From the NCBI RefSeq assembly GCF_009689585.1, contig NZ_AP018694.1:3549001-3613000 (forward strand): a stretch of DNA of 64,000 nt, written 5' to 3'. Under the pieces are notes generated by a model, which had not been told where the DNA came from, searched no databases, and saw nothing but the letters and a program-made list of their open reading frames with translations. The position numbers and the translations under genes are program-made. This DNA comes from Aquipluma nitroreducens (GTDB lineage: Bacteria > Bacteroidota > Bacteroidia > Bacteroidales > Prolixibacteraceae). Of this stretch, positions 1-9,948 are shown in pieces (positions within the stretch are counted from its first letter, which is position 1; every line of letters starts with the position of its first letter).

Positions 1-983
1 AGGCTTTCACTTGTTACGACGATTATTTCAATGCCGGACTCGATCAGGAAGCATTTTCTTATTTCATCATGGCTAACCGGTTAATTCACGAGATAAACCC
101 AAATGCACTTTCGATTGCTGAAGAAATGAGTGGATTGCCAGGGTTGGCAACTTCTTATAATGATGGAGGACTGGGTTTCGACTACCGCATGGCAATGGGT
201 GTTCCTGATTTCTGGATCAAGCTGATTAAAGAAGTTTCGGACGAGAAATGGGATGTCGGGAACATTTTTTATGAACTGACATCGAAACGGATGGACGAAA
301 AAGTAGTCAGTTATGCCGAATCGCACGATCAGGCGTTGGTGGGTGATAAAACTATTATTTTCCGACTGATTGATAAAGAAATGTACTTCAGCATGCGCAA
401 AGATCAGCCTAATTTGGCTGTAGAGCGCGGCATTGCTTTGCATAAAATGATTCGCCTAGCAACTTTATCGTGCGCTGGTGGTGCCTATCTCAATTTCATG
501 GGCAATGAATTTGGGCATCCGGAGTGGATCGATTTTCCGAGGGAAGGAAATAACTGGTCGTATGCCCATACCCGGAGATTGTGGAGTCTGGAAGATAATA
601 AAGAGTTGAAATACTGTTGGTTGTCGGATTTTGATCGCGAAATGATTGCCATGGCCAAAAAGGACAAGCTGATCGAAACACCAGAAGTGAATTGGGTGCA
701 CGACCATAAAGAGAATGAGGTACTTGCCTACACACGGGGAAAGTATCTTTTTGTATTCAATTTCCATCCAACACAATCGCTGGTCGATTATGGAATTCCG
801 TTGGAAGCTTCGAAATATAAAATTGTGCTGAATACCGACGAAGATCGTTTTGGCGGTCAAAACCGGATTGATAATCAACTGATTTATGGCACTCATCCAT
901 CCGGCGATGCAAATAGTCAGCATTATTTATTGCTTTATTTGCCTGCCCGAACGGCGCTAGTTTTAAAGAAGCAGGGGAAATAG
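1..983 (+). CDS. glgB: 1,4-alpha-glucan branching enzyme, 3' part only
   Basis: The frame is open from the left edge of the window, so the gene starts upstream and only about the last 327 codons are visible. The family makes alpha-1,6 branches in glycogen in the cytoplasm. The visible part has the end of the GH13 barrel, including a segment SIAEEMSGLPGL with the expected catalytic acid and a segment YAESHDQALVGDK with the third catalytic Asp, then the C-terminal all-beta domain. The sequence resembles the eukaryotic GBE1-like branch that is common in Bacteroidota. The nucleophile Asp lies before the window. Downstream neighbours are a glycosyltransferase and a glucan phosphorylase, which supports a glycogen role. 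Confidence 0.93.
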   Translation, partial: AFTCYDDYFNAGLDQEAFSYFIMANRLIHEINPNALSIAEEMSGLPGLATSYNDGGLGFDYRMAMGVPDFWIKLIKEVSDEKWDVGNIFYELTSKRMDEKVVSYAESHDQALVGDKTIIFRLIDKEMYFSMRKDQPNLAVERGIALHKMIRLATLSCAGGAYLNFMGNEFGHPEWIDFPREGNNWSYAHTRRLWSLEDNKELKYCWLSDFDREMIAMAKKDKLIETPEVNWVHDHKENEVLAYTRGKYLFVFNFHPTQSLVDYGIPLEASKYKIVLNTDEDRFGGQNRIDNQLIYGTHPSGDANSQHYLLLYLPARTALVLKKQGK

Positions 984-1005
984 GGTGTCTTGAATCTCAA
1001 GTACA

Positions 1006-1073
1006 AAGTCATTAGTCATTGGGAAAATGTCGGTTTCTATTTTTCCTATTGACTAATGACCTTTCCCATTTAG
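1006..1073. repeat. Intergenic imperfect palindrome, family A copy 1
   Basis: The left arm reads AGTCATTAGTCATTGGGAAAA and the right arm TTTTCCTATTGACTAATGACC, roughly inverted copies separated by about 13 bases. Each arm is itself built from the word AGTCATT repeated in tandem. Similar structures occur at 14837-14920 and 25300-25378. It fills most of the gap between the branching enzyme and the GSCFA gene. It has no T-tract, so it does not look like a simple terminator. Confidence 0.7.
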
Positions 1074-1123
1074 CCATGAGTTGTTTGCTTCGATTCGTTC
1101 AATTGTTAATTATTAAATCGTAA

Positions 1124-2125
1124 ATGTTTATGCGGTTTTTTACCGAAATACAAATTCCTGAATTTCCCGATCAAATGGATTATTCGAAGAGCATGATGTT
1201 TTTGGGATCGTGCTTTTCGGAGAACATCGGGCAGAAATTAATTGATCTGAAGTTCGATGTGGATATGAATCCGTTTGGAATTTTATACAATCCGGAATCG
1301 ATTGCCAACAGCCTTCGGATATTGCTCGAAAAGCGGGTTTTTACTGAAGATGATCTTTTTCAGGATCAAGGTTTGTGGAATAGTTTTTATCATCACAGCC
1401 GTTTTTCGGATGTAGATCGGGATTCGGCTCTCGAAAAAATAAACAAACGTATTTCAAGCTCCAACGAATTTCTGAAAAGAGCTGATTTTTTGGTCATCAC
1501 TTTCGGAACAGCCTGGGTTTACGAACTCAGGAAGACCGGACAAATTGTTTCAAATTGCCATAAAATTCCTGCCGCGGAGTTTAAGCGATTCCGGCTCGGT
1601 GTATTTGAGGTTACCAATGTTTACCGCGAATTGCTGGAGCAAATCTGGAAGTTTAATCCGGATTTAAAAGTAATTTTTACGGTAAGTCCGATCCGCCACT
1701 GGAAAGATGGCGCGATCGAAAATCAGCTCAGCAAAGCAACGCTTTTACTGGCCATCGATAATTTGATCAAAGGATTTGGCGACAAAAGTTGTTCGTACTT
1801 TCCATCCTATGAAATCGTGATGGACGAGCTGCGCGATTATCGCTTTTATGCTGACGACATGTTGCATATAAGTCCGGTGGCTGTTGATTACATCTTTGAA
1901 CGGTTTAGCAAAGCTGCCATTACCGGTGCGAGCCGCGATATTTCGAAAAGTATGCTGAAGATTAATAAAGCAATGTCTCACCGTCCGGTTAACCCAAACA
2001 CGACCGAATTTAAAAAGTTTCTGGAGCAAACCCTGGCTCTTATCAATCGAATGAGCGAACAGTTTCCAATCGTCAACCTGAATGCAGAACGAAATTATTT
2101 TGAGCAGGAACTGGAAAAACTTTAG
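1124..2125 (+). CDS. GSCFA domain-containing protein
   Basis: The protein has 333 residues and the family signature FLGSCFSENIG near residues 26-36, which gives the GSCFA family its name. The family is thought to be related to SGNH/GDSL-type hydrolases, but its substrate is unknown. A second block, LVITFGTAWVYELRKTG, and a block FTVSPIRHWKDG are also typical. There is no signal peptide, so it is probably cytoplasmic. It lies between two glycogen genes on the same strand, so an associated function in glucan metabolism is possible but is inference only. An alternative start two codons downstream is equally good. Confidence 0.85.
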   Translation: MFMRFFTEIQIPEFPDQMDYSKSMMFLGSCFSENIGQKLIDLKFDVDMNPFGILYNPESIANSLRILLEKRVFTEDDLFQDQGLWNSFYHHSRFSDVDRDSALEKINKRISSSNEFLKRADFLVITFGTAWVYELRKTGQIVSNCHKIPAAEFKRFRLGVFEVTNVYRELLEQIWKFNPDLKVIFTVSPIRHWKDGAIENQLSKATLLLAIDNLIKGFGDKSCSYFPSYEIVMDELRDYRFYADDMLHISPVAVDYIFERFSKAAITGASRDISKSMLKINKAMSHRPVNPNTTEFKKFLEQTLALINRMSEQFPIVNLNAERNYFEQELEKL

Positions 2126-2213
2126 ACCATATTATTATACACCTTTCCCGATTTGATACTTCCGTGGCATTTTTTCCTACTTTTGACAATGCAATGCCTA
2201 TTGACTTAATTTT

Positions 2214-3518
2214 ATGAAGGTTTTAATGTTTGGATGGGAATTTCCGCCTCACATATCGGGTGGGTTGGGAACAGCCTGTTATGGTTTGACCAAAGGCCTG
2301 GCTCAACTCAAAGATGTTGAGGTGACCTTTGTCGTGCCGAAAGCATGGGGCGACGAAGATCGTTCGAATATTAATTTGCTGGGAGCCGATCAAATTCCTG
2401 TTGTTCATCAACAAATCCAGTTTGACAATGCCCGGTCGAAGGTTGAATATTACGAGCTTCAATCTGGTTTAATTCCCTATTTGGGAACTTCCGAATTTGA
2501 TGAGTTGAAATCGGAAATCTCTTCCGGAGAAAAGCAGTTGATCGAATTGACTCCTGAAGGAAAGTTTGTTTTTAGTGGCGATTATGGTCAAAACCTTTTT
2601 CAGGAGATCGCTAATTACACACTTATTGCTGGGAAACTTGCCCGAGAAATTGATTTCGATGTGATTCATGTTCACGACTGGATGTGCTTTCAGGCTGGGA
2701 TGGCCGTTAAACGCGTTTCGGGCAAACCACTTGTTGTGCATGTTCATTCAACCGAATTCGATCGATCAGGAAGTTCGGTCAATCCAGCCATTTGTGCTAT
2801 CGAGAAGGAAGGATTGGATGCCGCTGACAAAATTATCACGGTCAGTAATTTAACCCGGTCTGTCGTCATTGAAAAATATAATATCATTCCGGAGAAGGTA
2901 ATCACAGTTTATAATGCGGTGGAGCCTGTTCGTTCTGGAGACGCAAAAACTTCCAGGGAATATACGAACGATAAAGTTGTGAGTTTCCTGGGGCGGATAA
3001 CCATGCAGAAAGGCCCTGAATATTTTGTCGAAGCTGCCAGTCTGGTACTTCAGAAAATGCGAAACGTTCGTTTTGTGATGGCTGGCAAAGGCGATTTATT
3101 AAACGAAATGAAGCAAAAAGTATCCGCATTGGATATTTCATCTTATTTCCATTTTCCGGGTTTTGTGGGCGAAAGCGAAATTGCTGAACTATTTCAAGCA
3201 AGCGATGTTTTTGTTATGCCTTCGGTATCGGAACCATTCGGAATTGTCACACTTGAGGCGATGCAGGCTGGGGTACCGGTGGTGATTTCAAAACAATCGG
3301 GTGTGTCGGAGGTGGTACAAAATGCGATTAAAGTTGATTATTGGGATATTCAGGCAATGGCTGACGCTATTTACACTTTGCTGATTAATCAGGAATATGG
3401 CATACGCTTAGGCGAGAAGGGGAAAAAGGAAGCCGACAAACTAATCTGGAAAAATGTTGCATCGGAAGTGAATAGAACATATCTCAAGCTCCTTGAGGTT
3501 AAGCCAAAACATAATTAA
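2214..3518 (+). CDS. Glycosyltransferase of the GT4/GT5 type, probable glycogen synthase
   Basis: This is a 434-residue GT-B fold protein. The N-terminus MKVLMFGWEFPPHISGGLG is the typical start of the glycogen synthase-like group in Bacteroidota. The acceptor domain has VIHVHDWMCFQAG, and the donor domain has a conserved E-x7-E motif within EPFGIVTLEAMQAGVPVV. It probably transfers glucosyl units from a nucleotide sugar to alpha-glucan in the cytoplasm. Its position between the branching enzyme and a glucan phosphorylase supports this. A related trehalose or sucrose-type GT4 activity cannot be excluded from sequence alone. Confidence 0.85.
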   Translation: MKVLMFGWEFPPHISGGLGTACYGLTKGLAQLKDVEVTFVVPKAWGDEDRSNINLLGADQIPVVHQQIQFDNARSKVEYYELQSGLIPYLGTSEFDELKSEISSGEKQLIELTPEGKFVFSGDYGQNLFQEIANYTLIAGKLAREIDFDVIHVHDWMCFQAGMAVKRVSGKPLVVHVHSTEFDRSGSSVNPAICAIEKEGLDAADKIITVSNLTRSVVIEKYNIIPEKVITVYNAVEPVRSGDAKTSREYTNDKVVSFLGRITMQKGPEYFVEAASLVLQKMRNVRFVMAGKGDLLNEMKQKVSALDISSYFHFPGFVGESEIAELFQASDVFVMPSVSEPFGIVTLEAMQAGVPVVISKQSGVSEVVQNAIKVDYWDIQAMADAIYTLLINQEYGIRLGEKGKKEADKLIWKNVASEVNRTYLKLLEVKPKHN

Positions 3519-3678
3519 CAATCAAGACCTCAATTCGATACCAAATAATTAACGTCCATTTCACATTAAGGTCATTTAAATGCGTGTTTTTTTACCTTCT
3601 TTTGTTGTTTAATTTACTTGCCTTGAAAGTGAAATAGATAAGTTGAAAAATTCAGTATTATACACATAAATAAAAACC

Positions 3679-6219
3679 ATGGAACAACCAAACTGGAAAA
3701 AACTATTTGTAGAGTCAAATATTCCTGAAAAGCTGACTCCACTCAAAGAAATAAGCCGCAATCTGTGGTGGGTATGGAATACCGAGGCTCGCGAATTGTT
3801 TCAGTACATTGATGCTGAAATATGGGAAGAGTGTGAGCACAATCCAATTGTGTTGCTTGATGAGGTGAATTATCAGCGTTTTTTGGAGCTTGAAAAAGAT
3901 GAAGAGTTTTTGTTTAAAATGAATCACGTCTCTTCTCTGTTACACAAATATCTTGATGATCGTAAAGTTTTGAAAGGGCCTTCAGTGGCTTATTTCAGCA
4001 TGGAATACGGCTTGCACGACAGTCTGAAAATCTTTTCGGGAGGACTTGGAATTCTGGCAGGTGACTACCTGAAAGAAGCAAGCGATTCGAAAGTAGATTT
4101 GGTTGGAGTTGGGCTGCTTTACCGTTATGGTTATTTCCGCCAGAATATTTCGATTACCGGGGAGCAGTTGTCAAATTATGATGCTCAACAGTTCTCTAAA
4201 ATACCAGTACAGCCGGCCTATGATGCAGATGGAAACTGGATACATGTTCAGGTTCAATATCCTGGTCGCGAAATTTCTGCCCAGGTTTGGCAAGTATCTA
4301 TCGGATCGATTAAACTGTTTTTGTTGGATGCTGATTTTGAGGCAAATTCGGATGAGGATCGTTTTGTAACGCACCATTTGTATGGCGGCGATAACGAAAA
4401 TCGCTTGAAACAGGAAATGCTTCTTGGACTTGGTGGTATTCGTGCTCTGAAGAAACTGGGTTATTCAATGGATATTTATCATTGCAACGAAGGTCATGCC
4501 GCAATGATCGGTCTGGAACGTATGGCTGATTTTGTTTCTGAAAAGGGGCTTACCTATCCGGAAGCCAAAGAAGTTGTGAGAGTTTCAACTTTATTTACAA
4601 CGCATACACCGGTTCCTGCCGGCCACGATTCGTTTTATCAGGACATGTTTAAACATTATATGCATGAATATCCCGGAAAAGTTGGCATTAGCTGGGACGA
4701 ATTCTGCAATTTGGGGAAAGCAAATCCATTCGAGGATCACTTCAACATGAGCTATCTGGCCTGCAACTTATCGCAGGGAATAAACGGAGTAAGCATGCTT
4801 CATGGCGAAGTTTCGAAAGAAGTGCTGAGTCCGTTATACGAAGGATTTTTGCCTGAGGAACTCGAAGTTGGATATGTAACCAACGGTGTTCATTATGCGA
4901 CCTGGGCTGCCAAAGAATGGAAAGAAATGCATCTGAAATATTTCGGCAGGAGTTTTCCTGAAAATCAGCTTGATTTCGATTTGTGGGAAAAGATTTACAA
5001 AGTTCCGGATGAGGAAATCTGGAATTTAAAACAGAGCATGCGTTTAAAAACGATCGGATACATCAAACAAAGGTTTACAAACACCTGGATTAAAAGGCAC
5101 GAAAACCCTAAAATGATTTCTGAAGTTTTAGGAAAGCTCAATCCATACGCCTTAACAATTGGTTTCGCCCGCCGTTTTGCAACCTACAAAAGAGCCCATT
5201 TGTTGTTCCGGAATCTGGATCGTTTATCAAAATTGGTTAATGATCCTGCACGTCCGGTTCAGTTTATTTTTGCCGGAAAAGCACATCCTGCCGATAAGGC
5301 TGGTCAGGACCTGATCAAATACATTGTTGAGATTTCGAAACGGCCTGAGTTTATTGGGAAGATCTTGTTTGTTCAGAATTACGATATGAATCTGGCTAAG
5401 ATGATGTTACAGGGCGTTGATATCTGGATGAATACGCCAACACGACCATTGGAAGCATCGGGTACCAGTGGAGAAAAGGGTGTGATGAACGGAACAATTC
5501 ACTTTTCGGTTCTCGATGGCTGGTGGGTTGAAGGGTATAAAAAAGATGCCGGTTGGGCGCTTCCACAGGATAATGCTTACGAAATTAACGACCTTCAGGA
5601 TGAATTGGATGCTGAAACCATTTACAACATATTTGAAGAAGAAATATTGCCGGCTTTCTACGATCGCAATATCAATGGAATTCCTGAAAAATGGGTATCC
5701 TACATCAAAAACACATTTGCACAGGTTTCACCTAATTTCACTACAGCACGTATGATCCGCGATTATCAGGATCGGTTCTATAAGCCACAGGCCGAACGCT
5801 CCGCTAGGTTAATTGACAAAGATTATAACCTGGCGAAGGAAATTGCCAAGTGGAAATCAGGCGTTTCTGCGGTTTGGGATCAGATTGAAGTGAAAAATGT
5901 TCAGATTACCGATGGAATTACCAATGTTCTGAAAATTGGAGAGGTGTATCCTGCACGGGTTGTAGTTGATATTAAAGGCTTAAAACCTGAAGATTTAAGT
6001 GTTGAAATGGTAATTACTGAAAATGGAAAAGATACCAGACCTACTTTGATTGAATGTTTGCCATTTACGGTTGAAAAAGCTGAAGGGCAGCTGATTACCT
6101 ATAAGTTGGATTTAAATCTGATGAATGCTGGAGCATTTGGCTATGCAATTCGTATCCTGCCAAATCATCCTGAATTACCACATCGTCAGGATTTCCATCA
6201 TATGAAATGGGTTCAGTAA
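3679..6219 (+). CDS. glgP: Alpha-glucan phosphorylase, archaeal-type (GT35)
   Basis: The 846-residue protein begins with a DUF3417-type domain (LKEISRNLWWVWN near residue 20), which is typical of the archaeal/bacterial alpha-glucan phosphorylase branch and not of classical GlgP. The catalytic region contains EASGTSGEKGVMNG followed by SVLDGWWVEGY, the pyridoxal phosphate and substrate loop of GT35. It releases glucose-1-phosphate from alpha-glucans in the cytoplasm. It closes a glycogen cluster with synthesis and breakdown genes on one strand. The Met usually found after EASGTSG is Glu here, a small departure. The gene ends at a clear hairpin terminator. Confidence 0.93.
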   Translation: MEQPNWKKLFVESNIPEKLTPLKEISRNLWWVWNTEARELFQYIDAEIWEECEHNPIVLLDEVNYQRFLELEKDEEFLFKMNHVSSLLHKYLDDRKVLKGPSVAYFSMEYGLHDSLKIFSGGLGILAGDYLKEASDSKVDLVGVGLLYRYGYFRQNISITGEQLSNYDAQQFSKIPVQPAYDADGNWIHVQVQYPGREISAQVWQVSIGSIKLFLLDADFEANSDEDRFVTHHLYGGDNENRLKQEMLLGLGGIRALKKLGYSMDIYHCNEGHAAMIGLERMADFVSEKGLTYPEAKEVVRVSTLFTTHTPVPAGHDSFYQDMFKHYMHEYPGKVGISWDEFCNLGKANPFEDHFNMSYLACNLSQGINGVSMLHGEVSKEVLSPLYEGFLPEELEVGYVTNGVHYATWAAKEWKEMHLKYFGRSFPENQLDFDLWEKIYKVPDEEIWNLKQSMRLKTIGYIKQRFTNTWIKRHENPKMISEVLGKLNPYALTIGFARRFATYKRAHLLFRNLDRLSKLVNDPARPVQFIFAGKAHPADKAGQDLIKYIVEISKRPEFIGKILFVQNYDMNLAKMMLQGVDIWMNTPTRPLEASGTSGEKGVMNGTIHFSVLDGWWVEGYKKDAGWALPQDNAYEINDLQDELDAETIYNIFEEEILPAFYDRNINGIPEKWVSYIKNTFAQVSPNFTTARMIRDYQDRFYKPQAERSARLIDKDYNLAKEIAKWKSGVSAVWDQIEVKNVQITDGITNVLKIGEVYPARVVVDIKGLKPEDLSVEMVITENGKDTRPTLIECLPFTVEKAEGQLITYKLDLNLMNAGAFGYAIRILPNHPELPHRQDFHHMKWVQ

Positions 6220-6230
6220 CTCACAACAAT

Positions 6231-6270
6231 AAAAACAGAAGAGGTAGCCAAAAGCTGCCTTTTCTGTTTT
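6231..6270 (+). terminator. Rho-independent terminator after glgP
   Basis: The inverted arms AAAACAGAAGAGGTAGC and GCTGCCTTTTCTGTTTT form a stem of about 15 pairs with a few mismatches and a short AAAA loop, starting 11 bases after the stop codon. It separates the glycogen cluster from the EamA gene. Confidence 0.8.
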
Positions 6271-6347
6271 AGCACTTGTTACTGGCTGTACTTTCTAAAA
6301 CATCAGTTCCTTTAGCTACTTTTATATTCTTGATTCTTCAATTTGTG

Positions 6348-7250
6348 ATGAAAAAATACCTTTTGCAAACAACTTTTTTGGCTATTGTCGCAAGTTTGTT
6401 GTGGTCTTCGGCTTTCGTGGGTATAAAAATTGGATTACGGTATCAAACTCCACTTCAGTTTGCCGGTATCCGATTCATGATTTCCGGCCTGATCCTTCTT
6501 CCTGTAATCGGAAATTTTCGAAAATTCAGTAAAGAAGTAAAAGAAAACTTCGGATATGTTTTTCTGATTTCTTTTTTGCAAGTTGTACTTCAATATACAT
6601 TTTTCTATTTAGGCATAAGCCTGGTTCCTGCTTCAATTTCTGCCATGATTGTTGGTTCAGGACCTTTATTTGTTGCTCTTGTGGCTCACTTTTCTATTGC
6701 TGACGACCGCATGAGTTGGGTTAAATCGATCAGTATTTTACTTGGAATTGCTGGAGTTGCAGTAATTACACTGGGGCGAGAAAGTCTTCCTTCCGGAGCC
6801 GAAATCGCTTTTCTCGGAGTGGTTTATCTGCTGCTGAATAATTTAACTTCAGGAATAACCAACGTGATTATTGCCCGCAAACGGCAAACAATTTCTCCGT
6901 TAATTTTAACCTCATCATCTCTTTTTATTGGCGGACTCGCTATGTTTTTAATTTCTATCCCCATTGAGGGATTTTCTGAGCGGTCGTTTCCACCTGAATA
7001 TTTTGTTTCACTGGCTTGGCTCAGCTTTTTATCGGCAGCAGCCATTTCCATTTGGAATACGTTATTGCGTCGTCCGGGAGTTAAGGTCTCCGAACTTAAT
7101 ATTTGGAAATTTTTGATTCCTGTTGCCGGAGCAGTTCTGAGCTGGATTATTCTTCCAAACGAATCAGCCGACGTGGTCTCCGTTTTGGGTATGATACTGA
7201 TTGCCCTTTCTTTGTTAATTCTGAATTTGCCCATCAGGAGAAGAAATTAA
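6348..7250 (+). CDS. EamA/DMT-superfamily membrane transporter
   Basis: From the ATG at 6348 the protein has 300 residues and about ten hydrophobic segments arranged as two EamA halves. Each half starts with a small-residue-rich helix (LLWSSAFVGIKIGLRY in the first). The reading frame opens earlier at a TTG, but those extra 24 residues do not look like coding sequence, so the MKKYLLQ start was chosen. DMT-family proteins export or import small metabolites across the inner membrane; the substrate cannot be told from sequence. The gene stands alone between a terminator and the pyrophosphatase. Confidence 0.85.
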   Translation: MKKYLLQTTFLAIVASLLWSSAFVGIKIGLRYQTPLQFAGIRFMISGLILLPVIGNFRKFSKEVKENFGYVFLISFLQVVLQYTFFYLGISLVPASISAMIVGSGPLFVALVAHFSIADDRMSWVKSISILLGIAGVAVITLGRESLPSGAEIAFLGVVYLLLNNLTSGITNVIIARKRQTISPLILTSSSLFIGGLAMFLISIPIEGFSERSFPPEYFVSLAWLSFLSAAAISIWNTLLRRPGVKVSELNIWKFLIPVAGAVLSWIILPNESADVVSVLGMILIALSLLILNLPIRRRN

Positions 7251-7562
7251 TTTTTTTGATAACTGAATCAACTCCGGATCTGAATTCTTGCAAAACTCTA
7301 TTGTCAATTGTTTTGTCCTATTGTGCCAAATCGGCATGAATATTAATTGTTTGTCTGCAAATTATCATCGAAGTGGCGATTAATGTTAAAGATTCGTAAT
7401 GTTTTCCAGTTTCGACTTTCAGTAACGACTAAGTGGGCTGCTGTCATATAACATTAGTACTTACTAAATATTCAAATCTTAAATTACTAATTTCGGACTT
7501 TTTAGTTTTCAAAAAAACCAAATAACTAACGGCAACTTCAGGTTGCATAAAATCAAAAAACT
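7251..7562. other. 312-base intergenic region upstream of hppA
   Basis: It is AT-rich and has no convincing ORF, repeat or terminator. It should contain the hppA promoter, but I could not find a well-spaced TTTG and TAnnTTTG pair. Confidence 0.5.
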
Positions 7563-9803
7563 ATGAATTCTATTTTCTGGCTGGTGCCCGTCAGTTCTGT
7601 TCTGGCACTGTTTTTTGCCTGGTTTTTCTTCAAACAAATGATGAAGGAAAGTGAAGGTACCGATTTAATGAAAAAAATCGCCAAACATGTTCGTGATGGT
7701 GCAATGGCTTACCTAAGACAACAATACAAGGTTGTTTTTAAAGTCTTCGTGATTGTAACTATTTTGTTTGCCATTATGGCTTACGTTTTAAAAATTCAAA
7801 ATCCGTGGGTGCCATTTGCATTCTTAACCGGTGGTTTTTTCTCCGGACTGGCAGGTTTCTTTGGTATGCGGACTGCAACTTATGCATCGGCTCGTACAGC
7901 CAATGCTGCACAGCGTTCACTAAATGATGGACTCCGTATTGCATTCCGGTCAGGAGCAGTTATGGGATTGGTTGTAGTGGGACTGGGATTACTTGACATC
8001 TCGATCTGGTTTTACGCGTTGCAATACATCATTGGCGCACTCGATTCGACTACCAGTGGCATTATTGCTTCCGATCCATCGATGAAATTGATCATTATTA
8101 CCACTACAACTCTTACATTCGGAATGGGTGCTTCAACCCAGGCTTTGTTTGCCCGTGTTGGTGGCGGTATTTTCACTAAAGCTGCCGACGTCGGTGCCGA
8201 CCTGGTTGGTAAAGTAGAAGCTGGCATTCCGGAGGATGATCCGCGCAATCCCGCAACTATTGCCGATAATGTTGGGGACAACGTAGGTGATGTAGCTGGT
8301 ATGGGCGCCGACCTATATGAATCTTATTGTGGTGCTATTCTTTCAACCGCAGCTTTGGGTGCAACCGCATTTGCCGGTTTGGGAGTCGAAACTCAGATGA
8401 ATGGGGTTATTGCTCCTATGATCATTGCAGCAGTTGGAATTGTTCTTTCTATATTAGGCATCTTCATGGTTAGTGCAAAAGAAGGTGCTTCACAAAAACA
8501 ATTGTTGGCGGCTCTGAGCCGTGGTGTTAATGTAAGTTCGGTTGGTATTGCCCTTTTCTCCTTCTTAATCCTGAAATATCTGGATATCCCAAATTATTTG
8601 GGAGTTTGGGGTTCGATGATGGCCGGTTTATTGGGTGGTATTGGTATTGGTAAAATTACCGAGTATTATACTTCTTCAGGATTCGCACCAACTCGTAATA
8701 TTGCTGAATCAACTAAAACAGGTCCTGCAACGGTTATTATTTCAGGTATTGGTACAGGTATGATTTCTACTGCAATTCCGGTTTTAATTGTTGGAACTTC
8801 CATTATTTTGGCTTTCCTGTTTGCTTCTAGCTTCAATTTCGAAAACATTAGCATGGGATTGTATGGAATCGCCATTGCAGCTGTAGGTATGCTTTCAACA
8901 TTGGGAATCACTTTGGCTACTGACGCTTACGGTCCAATTGCTGATAATGCCGGTGGAAATGCTGAAATGAGTGGTTTAGGTCACGAAGTTCGCGTGCGCA
9001 CCGATGCTTTGGATACTCTTGGAAATACCACTGCTGCAACCGGAAAGGGTTTTGCAATCGGTTCGGCAGCTTTAACAGCTTTGGCCCTTTTGGCTTCGTA
9101 CATCGAAGAAATTAAAATCGCTATTGCACGTATTCCGGAGAAAGTTGCTGCTTTTACAGAATACGCTTCGAATAATCATTTCACCAACGTGGACATTCAT
9201 AAAGCTTCCATTCCTGAAATGATGCAGTATTTACACTTGGATTTGATGAATCCCCGCGTATTAGTGGGCGCATTTATTGGTTCAATGGCTGCTTTCTTAT
9301 TTTGTGGTTTAACCATGAATGCGGTTGGTCGCGCTGCTCAAAGTATGGTTGAAGAAGTTCGCCGTCAATTCCGGGAAATTAAAGGCATTTTAAGTGGCGA
9401 AGGAGAACCTGATTATGCACGTTGTGTTGAGATTTCGACCAAAGGTGCACAAAAAGAAATGATGCTTCCATCGTTGCTGGCTATATTTATTCCAATTGCA
9501 ACTGGTATCATTTTTGGTGTTTCGGGTGTTGTTGGTTTACTCTTAGGTGGTGTTTCAACCGGATTTATTCTTGCTATTTTCATGGCTAATGCCGGTGGTG
9601 CCTGGGATAATGCAAAAAAATACATCGAAGAAGGAAACTTCGGAGGAAAAGGTTCCGAATGTCACAAGGCCGCAGTAACCGGAGACACTGTTGGTGATCC
9701 ATTTAAAGATACTTCAGGTCCGTCATTAAATATCCTGATTAAACTGATGAGTATGGTTTCGATTGTAATGGCAGGATTAACTGTTGCCTTCAGTTTGATG
9801 TAA
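7563..9803 (+). CDS. hppA: K+-dependent membrane-bound ion-translocating pyrophosphatase
   Basis: The 746-residue polytopic protein hydrolyses cytoplasmic pyrophosphate and pumps H+ and/or Na+ out of the cell. The catalytic loops are clear: [18 protein letters not shown] from Asp209, followed by [20 protein letters not shown], and a late block [18 protein letters not shown]. The motif [10 protein letters not shown] at residues 487-496 has Ala where K+-independent enzymes carry Lys, so this should be a K+-dependent enzyme. Some characterised Bacteroides members of this group transport both Na+ and H+, but ion specificity is not proven by sequence. It would help an anaerobe recover energy from pyrophosphate. 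A terminator follows. Confidence 0.96.
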   Translation: MNSIFWLVPVSSVLALFFAWFFFKQMMKESEGTDLMKKIAKHVRDGAMAYLRQQYKVVFKVFVIVTILFAIMAYVLKIQNPWVPFAFLTGGFFSGLAGFFGMRTATYASARTANAAQRSLNDGLRIAFRSGAVMGLVVVGLGLLDISIWFYALQYIIGALDSTTSGIIASDPSMKLIIITTTTLTFGMGASTQALFARVGGGIFTKAADVGADLVGKVEAGIPEDDPRNPATIADNVGDNVGDVAGMGADLYESYCGAILSTAALGATAFAGLGVETQMNGVIAPMIIAAVGIVLSILGIFMVSAKEGASQKQLLAALSRGVNVSSVGIALFSFLILKYLDIPNYLGVWGSMMAGLLGGIGIGKITEYYTSSGFAPTRNIAESTKTGPATVIISGIGTGMISTAIPVLIVGTSIILAFLFASSFNFENISMGLYGIAIAAVGMLSTLGITLATDAYGPIADNAGGNAEMSGLGHEVRVRTDALDTLGNTTAATGKGFAIGSAALTALALLASYIEEIKIAIARIPEKVAAFTEYASNNHFTNVDIHKASIPEMMQYLHLDLMNPRVLVGAFIGSMAAFLFCGLTMNAVGRAAQSMVEEVRRQFREIKGILSGEGEPDYARCVEISTKGAQKEMMLPSLLAIFIPIATGIIFGVSGVVGLLLGGVSTGFILAIFMANAGGAWDNAKKYIEEGNFGGKGSECHKAAVTGDTVGDPFKDTSGPSLNILIKLMSMVSIVMAGLTVAFSLM

Positions 9804-9842
9804 TACTGTATCAACTTTTAAGCATTTTTTTTCAATTACGAT

Positions 9843-9879
9843 AAACCCCGGAGAAAATCTTCGGGGTTTCTTTTTTTTG
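9843..9879 (+). terminator. Rho-independent terminator after hppA
   Basis: The stem AAACCCCGGAG and CTTCGGGGTTT closes on a short AAAAT loop and is followed by a run of T (TTTCTTTTTTTT). This is the classical intrinsic terminator form. Confidence 0.9.
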
Positions 9880-9948
9880 CTAAATTGCTGAACAAAAGAA
9901 CTACATAATGAGTTTAACTTGAAAACGAAAACACTAAAACCACATATT

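Noticed and set aside
465-923. 152-codon minus-strand ORF across the branching enzyme
   Set aside because: It is antisense to a well-conserved GlgB C-terminus, and its protein has no recognisable features.
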